In this document: piece by piece, positions 17,545 to 24,731 of the stretch
How positions within the stretch are numbered: the stretch's first letter is position 1
Layout of the letters: each line of letters opens with the position of its first letter
Source: Mesostigma viride
Lineage: Eukaryota; Streptophyta; Mesostigmatophyceae; Mesostigmatales; Mesostigmataceae
Assembly: GCA_009746045.1 (NCBI GenBank)
Contig: RPFO01000436.1
Coordinates: 1,565,772-1,590,502, forward strand
Length of the DNA: 24,731 nucleotides
Reading direction: 5' to 3'
Translations under genes and position numbers: made by a program
The notes under the pieces: model-generated
Databases searched by the model: none
The model's input: the letters and a program-made list of their open reading frames with translations, nothing else
What the model was told of the DNA's origin: nothing

Positions 17545-17890
17545 GCTGGCTGGGTGTTTAGTAGGTGGTTGGGTGGTTGGGTGGGTTGGCTCATTGGATG
17601 GGGGAATGCCTGCTTATTACTAGTTGGGGTGTGGGTTGAGCAGGTGCCTTGGTGGGTGGGTGGATGTCCAAGTGGGTTGGTAGGTGGTTGAGTGCCTAGG
17701 TGCACGCATAGTTATATAAGTTGGGTAAGCACGTGCGCGGCTGGCTGGGTGGGTGGGTCACTAGTGGGAGGACAGGTGGCTGTCTGGGTGCACGGGCGCG
17801 CGAGTGTGTGAGCAGTTGTGTGTGTGGGTGGCCAGGTTGCTGCATGGGTGGGCGACTGCATGGGTGGCTTGGTGCGCACAAAGTGCAAGA
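17545..17890 (+). repeat. G/T-rich degenerate GGGT tract
   Basis: Many imperfect TGGG/TTGGG/GTGGG units occur on the plus strand with few A or C. Long minus-strand frames here (Pro/Thr/His-rich) are by-products of this bias. Several groups of four G-runs could form G-quadruplexes. Confidence 0.7.
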
Positions 17891-18193
17891 GATGGAGACA
17901 TGGGATATGCCAATGCCATACATCATGTGAGCAATACGTGGGATGCCAGGTGACATGTGCCAGCGTTGGGGTCACTGCACCTTGATATGCTCGCTCGCAT
18001 ATTCTCGACATGTATTATACGTAGTGTATATCATGCATGGTGCGTGTTGGTAGCATCACCCCTCTCACCCCTCCAACACTCCTCACCCGCCGGTAGTCCG
18101 TCATCGTGTTAGATGCGCACAATGGTTTGTGGGTGGTGTATAGGTGGTTGCTGGCAGTTGCGTTAGGTGGCTGCGTTGTAGTTTTGCTGCGGT

Positions 18194-18805
18194 GGAAGGG
18201 AGGGGAGGAGGGAGAGGAGGGGGAGGAGGGATGAGGAGGAGGGAGAGGGGAGGAGAGGAGAGTAGGGGAGGAGGGAGGAGGGGAGGAGGGGAGGAGGGGA
18301 GGAGGGGAGGAGGGGAGGAGGAGGGAGGAGGGGAGGAGGGGAGGAGGGGGAGGAGGGGAGGAGGGGAGGGCAGGGGAGGAGGGGAGGAGGGGAGGAGGGG
18401 GAGGAGGGGGGAGGAGGGGAGGAGGGGAGGAAGGGGGAGGAGGGGAGAGGAGGAGGAGGGCAGGAGGGGAGGGAGGAGGGGAGGAGGGAGGAGGGGAGGA
18501 GGGGAGGGAGGAGGGGAGGAGGGGGAGGAGGGGAGGAGGGGAGGAGGGAGGGGGAGGAGGGAGGAGGAGGGAGAGGAGGGGAAGGAGGGGAAGGAGGGGA
18601 GGAGGGGAGAGGGGAGGAGGGGAGGAGGGGAGGAGGGGAGGAGGGGAGGAGGGGAGGAGGGAGGAGGGAGGAGGGGAGGAGGGAAGGAGGAGGAGGGGAG
18701 GAGGGGAGGAGGGAGGAGGGAGGAGGGGAGGAGGGGAGGGGAGGAGGGGAGAAGGGGAGAAGGGGAGAAGGGGAGAAGGGAAGCAAGGGGGGGGGGGGGG
18801 GGGAA
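18194..18805 (+). repeat. About 610-bp polypurine tract (GGA/GAGGGG) ending in G17
   Basis: Apart from five pyrimidines (near 18232, 18263, 18371, 18461 and 18784) every base is A or G, in shuffled GAGGAGGGG and GGGGAGGA units. It ends in an uninterrupted run of 17 G at 18787-18803. Open frames on both strands (Gly/Glu/Arg-rich or Pro/Ser/Leu-rich) are artefacts. Confidence 0.95.
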
Positions 18806-19414
18806 TGAGTTTAAAACAAAACAGTTAGTATATTAGAAAAGACAGCTCTTAGCGCACTTTGATATGAATAACGTCGCAACCACTCCCCCTGACCCGCCAA
18901 TTTCCAATTCCTTGCAGGCTCCCTGGCCGCCCTGTATTACTTCCCCTTCTCTTGACAACTTAATGCGCTTGTAAAGTCATGCACCATAATTGCAATGCGG
19001 GCAGCTTGCTCCTAACACTATTGTGAGTGAAGGAAAAATTCATGAAAGAAGGACGGACTAGAAAGCCACATGTTTGTTGTCATGGTGAGTGACACACATC
19101 GCATGTCTGAACATGTTTGATACCAAGGAGGTTTTGATAATACACTAGTAATTAAAGGAAAGTAAGTGCATGCTCCATATTAAGGAAGGAGACAATGATT
19201 TGTGCGACCGGAGGGGGGTGGGGGGCATTACAGAATGATTGAAAGGAAAGAGCGATAGAAGGAGATTCTCTATCCCTTACCCTATTCTCGGCCCCCCAGC
19301 CCCCCCCAATGCCCTCATAATCCCTATAATCAACAAGTTGAAAACCCGTGGGCAAGTGTAAGTTATAACTCCCAAATCCCGGGCCCTTCATTATTCCAAG
19401 TTTTGGCCCCAACA

Positions 19415-19445
<31 letters not shown>

Positions 19446-20242
19446 CACATTTTACATATGAGAGTCAATAACTTAGCATGTTCACTACTCAGGGTCACAT
19501 TAAAGCCACTTACTGCCTGCAGCTGGCGCGTAGGCGATCCAAAGCCAAAGTATCACCACGCAAACCAACAATAGGGCAGCCGGTTGCCGAAGTTCCATCC
19601 CTTTAGCAGTTAACTTCTGACCATCGGCCAAGAAAACAGGATATGATATACACATCATTCATAGCAACAATAGTAGCTATGCTAAAATTTGCAAGCACTA
19701 ATTCTTGGCGCAGAAGATTTTAACCGCGAAATGTGCTGATTGATCACAAGCTATATATACCATTTCTGGAGATTAAACGCCGCGAATGATGTCTGATTGA
19801 TCAAAGTAACATAACATTTTCATTGGGAATGAAGGAGTTCCGCCGGGAACCAAGAAAGACAACGATCGTCCACAATATGAAGAAACGCAAATAGGAACGA
19901 GCTGTGGATGCATATGACAAATATGTCTGATCTTCATTTATGCTGATTTAGCTACATGCCGAAGGCACTAGTTGTGCAACAATCGCAACCCGCGGTCGAT
20001 CGATGATTCAAGAAAAAGCACACAGCTACGTACGTATTTCCAAGGCTTACAGCACGACGTATATGCGGAATGCATGCGGCGCAAACGACATTGCAACTAC
20101 TCGCGGCCAGTTTGCACACAGCCGGGATATTACTGCCGCAACATGCATATTGAGTGCCAAACTCGCGCAACTACAGCAGATACTGTATGACAGGAGCCGG
20201 CCAAATGTTAATATATATTAACCAATGGTGTCACAAAACCAA
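18806..20242. other. No gene recognised
   Basis: Short open frames only, on both strands, with no recognisable domain. One tetranucleotide microsatellite lies at 19416-19447. Confidence 0.5.
19416..19447 (+). repeat. CATA microsatellite
   Basis: About eight uninterrupted copies of the tetranucleotide TACA. Confidence 0.95.
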
Positions 20243-20263
20243 ATGTCCTTCATTTGAGGACAT
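20243..20263. repeat. Inverted repeat ATGTCCT / AGGACAT
   Basis: Seven-bp arms surround a 7-nt loop. The motif is similar to the longer palindrome at 22014-22032. Confidence 0.5.
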
Positions 20264-22013
20264 AGTCCCGTTTGGACGAGGGGGGTCAGGGGAGGCGGTT
20301 TGGCGCCCAAAAGTGTGGTCCTGAGGATCCCTAGTGTGTTTTTGGCCGCGAAAACTGGGATAGGTACTGAGCGCGCCAAGCCCCCGGGGTCCGACAGGAG
20401 CGACCGTACTGGAAAATATGCAAGGGAGGAAAGTACCACGTACAGCAAGAAGTTGCAATGTAATCGAGCTTTTGTCGAGTGACGGCTATGGGGTCGTTCC
20501 AGTTCTGAGGCCTTGCCTGAACGTTAATAGGCCATTATTTTGCCCCGAATGAAGACAGGAATTTAGAATCCATCATCTGTCATGTTCAGAAGATGCTGCT
20601 TTGACGTCGCAGGTGCTTTGCTATATGTCGAACAAATATTGTTCATTGAAGGCACTTTTGGCATCGTTGAAAGAAAATCTGGAAGCTACGTAGATGCATG
20701 ATAGTCAGTATGCAGTTCGGTTTTACAATTTCTTTTGTCGCCCAAGTAAGCTGCGGATATCGCGAGTATGGGTTATGGTACGCTTCTGGGTTAACTGGGC
20801 GACCCGAGGCATCAGGCGGGACCTGGGCAGTTAGATGGGTCAAAGGTCTCTCATTGTTTTCGTTCCGTGACTCTATCGGCAGTCACCGCACTCCGCGCGA
20901 AAACCAACGGGCGAGCGCGAGCATTTTACTTCTTGCCCGCAAGGCCTGGGTGCTTCCCGGGCGTCACCGTCCTTTAATATATATTTCTTGACGCTGTCCC
21001 CGCGCAGCTGGCGGACCTGGGCGCACGTCTAAGAAACAAGGGTCCGGATGTCATCCGCAACCGCATCGTTCTAAATAAAGCGTGTCAGAGGTATCGTAGC
21101 CTTATAACCCCGCGCAGATCTTAATGATTCCGGTTCTTTCTCAATGCCCATCGTAGTGGTTGTGATATTACGCCTATGTCCGGGAGAACTTAAGGAAGTT
21201 TGCTGGGTAATGCTTTCTTTTCCCGTGTGTCCTGAAAAAGGGTAAACGGCCTTTGCGTCGTCAAAAATCAGCAAGCAAGTAGAAGTCACTGTGCTTAGTG
21301 CAATGTGTAGTTTGATTAACCATATACTGCCTTGTTGCTGAAAACTTTTCAAAGGCTTGCCGGGAATGTTGCCCATATTTTTCTAACGCTTAACTCAAAT
21401 GTCCAAGTGGGCTAGACTGGCTTGAAACTTTGGAACTTTTCATGAGCTTACATTGTTGCTTGTATTGCTATTTGTGCCTCTTGCAGTATCTGCTTCATAT
21501 ATGATTGAAGGCGTCAGCATCATTGTCGAGACCGTGGTGCAGCCAAGCCTCCATAACGATCACCGACCTAACCTGCAACGTATTTGCTTTCTTATTTCAT
21601 TCTTTGGACTGAGCTAGATTTTTGAGCTAGCTTTTACAACCCCTGCTATTTGGCCTGCACCATGTCCCTGGCTTGCCAGTTTACATTTTGTGCCCCCCCC
21701 CGGCAGGCTGCAGGGTCTAGGAAGGCGAGGGGTAATGTAAGCATGTTGTGGCACCTTGGTGCATTTTCAGACAAGCCATGACCTGGCCCTGGGCCTTCCT
21801 TCTGGCATATATGTTGACTTGAGTGCTTTGTTGTCACTCGCGTGAGCGACCCCCCTGCATTCATAAATCGTAAACAATTATACAATGAGCATATTTCCAT
21901 GGATGTTAAGCATTGCTCTCTTGAACATATCATAAATGAACATGGTTCCAATGCCGTACCCATGGATATGTTGAAATGGTGAGTTATTACAAATGGTTCC
22001 CATGCTTAAAAAT
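20264..22013. other. No gene recognised
   Basis: GC-rich patches near 20270-20420 and 20740-21060 alternate with AT-rich DNA. Frames are short and lack domains. Unrecognised exons cannot be excluded. Confidence 0.45.
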
Positions 22014-22032
22014 TGTCCTCATAATGAGGACA
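22014..22032. repeat. Perfect 19-bp palindrome
   Basis: TGTCCTCATAATGAGGACA has 9-bp arms around a single A, set between A-rich and T-rich flanks. Confidence 0.8.
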
Positions 22033-22847
22033 TTTTCTTGGTGATTAGACAATGGTTTACATAAAATTCAGACAATTAATATAATTGCTGGGAATCGCCC
22101 ATATTAAGTAGACTTTACCTAGCACGTAACAGAACGGCGAACGGCGGAAAAAGCTTGTCCAAGGCTTGTCAAGCCTCTTCGGAGTACTCGTACGTCCGTA
22201 CGTAGTTTTGTTGCAACAAGTTTAGTGCGAACTGCGAAAGCATCGGAGGAGCAACCCGCAAACTCGCGGGGGGTTCACTTTGATGCGTTGTTGTTTTGAA
22301 TCCAGAGCCGGATATGGACCCTTACACCAGAGATGTTAGTGGAGAGCTAGCACCTGGCTAGTATGTCAACTGAGCCTTGTCTATGTAAATAATCTACTCA
22401 AACTAGTCTTAGCTGCTCAATGATGCCCAGGTCTTCAACGCCATTGCAAGCCATCGCCATGCATGCTATATTTTAACTGCAAAGGGCCAGGACACTGAAC
22501 AGCATGCCATCACAAGTTCACCAACTGCGCTGCAACGCACCATGCATGGTTGTCCGCTGGGAGAGCGTCTTGCGTCACTAGAGGTTGAGGGGTGACATCC
22601 AGGCGAGTTGGTCGTACGGTAATGTCATCCTGAAAATCAGTTTCTTCCGACATGGATTAGGAAAAATCGTGATGATTGGTCGCACCGTGGCCCTTCGGCG
22701 CGGCGTCGCCAAAGGATTTGGTGACAATTGGCCAGAGTGTCTAGCGGCCCGGAGGCAGATGGTGCGGGTCTGCGCGACTATGCCGATATCAGATCTTGCC
22801 TGGACGGCTGGACCTAAGGGGTACTCAATACATAAATACAGTGCATT
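22033..22847. other. No gene recognised
   Basis: The longest plus-strand frame (22585-22857, 90 codons) starts without clear coding features and runs into the inverted repeat at 22848. No domain is seen. Confidence 0.45.
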
Positions 22848-22906
22848 CCCGCGTTAAGTTTGCGGATAGCCCCCTAAAACTTGGCAGCCGCGAAACTTGA
22901 CGCGGG
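22848..22906. repeat. Inverted repeat, possible end of a DNA transposon
   Basis: Arm 22848-22865 (CCCGCGTTAAGTTTGCGG) pairs with 22888-22906 with one mismatch and one bulge. A third related piece, CGCAACTTAACG, follows at about 22909-22920. The lead-in CAGTGCATTCCCGCGTTAA, preceded by ATA, resembles termini of pogo/Tigger-like elements. No opposite end is found, so the element call is weak. Confidence 0.4.
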
Positions 22907-23100
22907 AACGCAACTTAACGGTAGAATTAGGCTAGCAGCCGCCACCACCTCCGTCCTCCTCTGACGGACTTCTATACGGCATTCGACAGCTTTCGTCTCC
23001 GTCAAAAGCCCGATCCAGCTGCAGCGTAAAGCCGGCCAAAGTCCCACAGGTTCGGACAAATAATAAATAAGAATATGATTTAAATACTTTTGGCTGCTTA

Positions 23101-23640
23101 CCGGGTCGCCGTTGGAATTAATTTAGATATTTTGGTCTAAAGCCGGTTTCACCCGTTGGAGTTAATTTAAATATTTTGGTCAAAGCCGGTTTCGGCGTTG
23201 GATTTAATCTAAAAATATTTTGGTCAAAGCCGGTTTCCGCCGTTGGATTAATTCTAAATATTTTGGCAAAGCCGGCTTTCCCGTTGATTAATCTAAATAT
23301 TTTTTGCCGAAATTTATAAATCAAATGTGCAAATACGGCCAAATATCATTTTATTTGTCCGACATTTCAACTTCAGAAGTTTAAGTTAAAACAACTTTAA
23401 CAATCTGGCGGCACGGTAATTTGTAAATATTCATTTAGATAATTTAAAAATATTCAAAACCGGTTTCACCGTTGGATTAATTTAGATATTTTGGTCAAAG
23501 CGGTTTCGCCCGTTGGATTAATCTAAATAATTTTGGTCAAAGCCGGTTTCGCCGTTGGATTAATCTAATATTTGGTCAAAGCCCGGTTTCGCCGTTGGAT
23601 TAATCTAAATATTTTGGTCAAAAGCCGGTTTCAAACCGTT
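23101..23640 (+). repeat. About 42-bp tandem repeat in two blocks
   Basis: Units of the form GCCGTTGGATTAATCTAAAT, then ATTTTGGTCAAAGCCGGTTTC, recur at about 40-46 bp spacing: five in 23101-23308 and four plus a partial in 23455-23640. Units differ by small indels and substitutions. The 146 bp between the blocks is AT-rich and unrelated except for short AAATATT pieces. A minus-strand frame across the first block repeats a peptide motif but is broken by the indels. Confidence 0.9.
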
Positions 23641-24731
23641 AAAAAATTAAATTAAATTATAAACATGCTCCGGTGGGGAGGTCATGTAACTGCACATTAT
23701 TCCATGATGGATGGGGTGGAGGAAGCCGCGTGATGACTATACTAACTCTAAGCATCTAGAAAATCCTAAACTACGTACTAACTCATCAAAAACGCCTCCT
23801 CCGCTTGGGGGAAGGTGGCTTGCCCACAGGTCGGGCGTGGTGCGCCTTGACATCTTCAGTTAGAAATAACGTAATGGACCGACTTGGTACAATGCTTGAG
23901 AAACACAGAGTGGCTGAGGCAAAAATGAATTGCTTGGTTCATTAGAAAAATAGGTTTACCCTTTATCAACGTTCCTCTCATCTGGCTGCGCCGCCAGTGC
24001 CGTTGGGTGCAGACCGTTGGCCCGAGGCCGCACGATGACAGGTCGCAGTCTAGTCACTGCATCGTGTGATCACAGATCAATGCACGCTGCAGTAGCGGTC
24101 CCTATCCTAGATACTCTAGTACCGTCCAATGACAGGACACTACGTATACCTGGGTAACTAACCATCTGTGCCGTAACCCATGCAGTACCAAAGTACCTAA
24201 TCTAGGGAAACGTATGCGACTCGACTGGCATTCCTATCTGCATAGCCCACGTGGTATTTATATCACATACCAACGTAGGTTTTACAAGGCTTATTCATAC
24301 GTTGTATTCACAATGCCATTGAAGAACTTAGTCTGCAGCAAAGCATGGAGACTAACTCCGTAATTGTTTTATTATTTATTTCTGAAAATGCAGGTCTGCA
24401 CCCCAACATTATTTGTTATTGTTTTTAAGTTGATTAGGGGTACAAAAGAGACTGGCCTGGTTGACCAGGTTGGTTACAGCTGCTTGTTTCTGGCCAGGTG
24501 TTAGATTGCACATAAAATAAGGTGCATTACACAGCTGCTGGTTGGCCTGGTTTATTTGGAGCACACATTAAGAAGTGTATACAAGGCTTGTGCCTCAACC
24601 TTGCAAATGGATAGAAATCTGAACCTAGCCAGCACTCACACCCACACAATGTGTTTGAAAATTTTATGGCGCCCAGCAGCTATCGCTGTGGTAGGGGGGT
24701 GTGGTGGTTGTGTAATGGCTTGGCCAGTCAT
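23641..24731. other. No gene recognised
   Basis: AT-rich sequence with short frames only. CCTGGTTGACCAGG near 24453 is a small palindrome, and two loosely similar CAGCTGCT...TGGCC blocks occur near 24475 and 24530. Nothing else is supported. Confidence 0.5.

Noticed and set aside
17502-18011. Pro/Thr/His-rich minus-strand frames
   Set aside because: By-products of the G/T-rich tract; several overlapping frames look alike.
18144-18836. Long open frames on both strands (Gly/Glu/Arg-rich and Pro/Ser/Leu-rich)
   Set aside because: They are direct translations of the purine tract; a three-base-biased repeat lacks stops in several frames. No gene signal outside the tract.
23101-23640. CRISPR-like array
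   Set aside because: The repeats are contiguous imperfect tandem units with no unique spacers, in eukaryotic DNA.
1-24731. tRNA or rRNA genes
   Set aside because: A visual scan for T-loop GTTCGAATC-type boxes paired with A boxes and for conserved rRNA blocks gave no candidate; a tRNAscan run would settle it.

Overview
The window looks like transposon-rich nuclear DNA of a eukaryote. It holds retrotransposons carrying TATA-like and AATAAA signals, an initiator-methionine tRNA primer site, long non-coding stretches, microsatellites, and no bacterial-style gene packing. The Ty1/copia features (initiator-Met primer site, CX2CX4HX4C knuckle, DSA protease) are most familiar from plants and algae, but I cannot name the organism. 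I see no clear non-transposon host gene.

Positions 3-1553 hold the intact 3' half (reverse transcriptase plus RNase H) of a divergent Ty1/copia pol on the plus strand. Most of 2675-17050 is one large, decayed Ty3/gypsy chromovirus on the minus strand. Read in its own direction (high to low coordinates) it has a possibly spliced leader region with an RGG-rich segment, an ORF resembling the RNase H1 hybrid-binding (viroplasmin-like) domain, a gag broken by several frameshifts, protease-RT-RNase H in one long open frame, a frameshifted integrase, and a C-terminal chromodomain.

Two younger insertions split this chromovirus. The first (6859-11708, plus strand) lies between RNase H and integrase. 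It has about 1.13-kb LTRs that are about 99% identical, a primer site, a polypurine tract and a near-matching 5-bp target duplication. Its coding part is only a shortened gag, a zinc knuckle and a protease, followed by a segment of unknown origin with a predicted membrane helix; integrase and RT are absent, so it must depend on helper enzymes. The second (2884-5196) lies between integrase and chromodomain. It consists of two head-to-tail units sharing the same 190-bp start and 288-bp end, the upstream unit lacking most of the interior. Its length is a multiple of three, and the integrase and chromodomain reading frames match on either side. The edges also read GT...AG on the chromovirus strand.

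From 17.5 kb on I find no convincing genes. There is a G/T-rich degenerate tract, about 610 bp of nearly pure purine (GGA/GAGGGG) ending in a G17 run, a CATA microsatellite, a few palindromes, and a roughly 42-bp tandem repeat in two blocks near 23.1-23.64 kb. The remaining sequence is unassigned.
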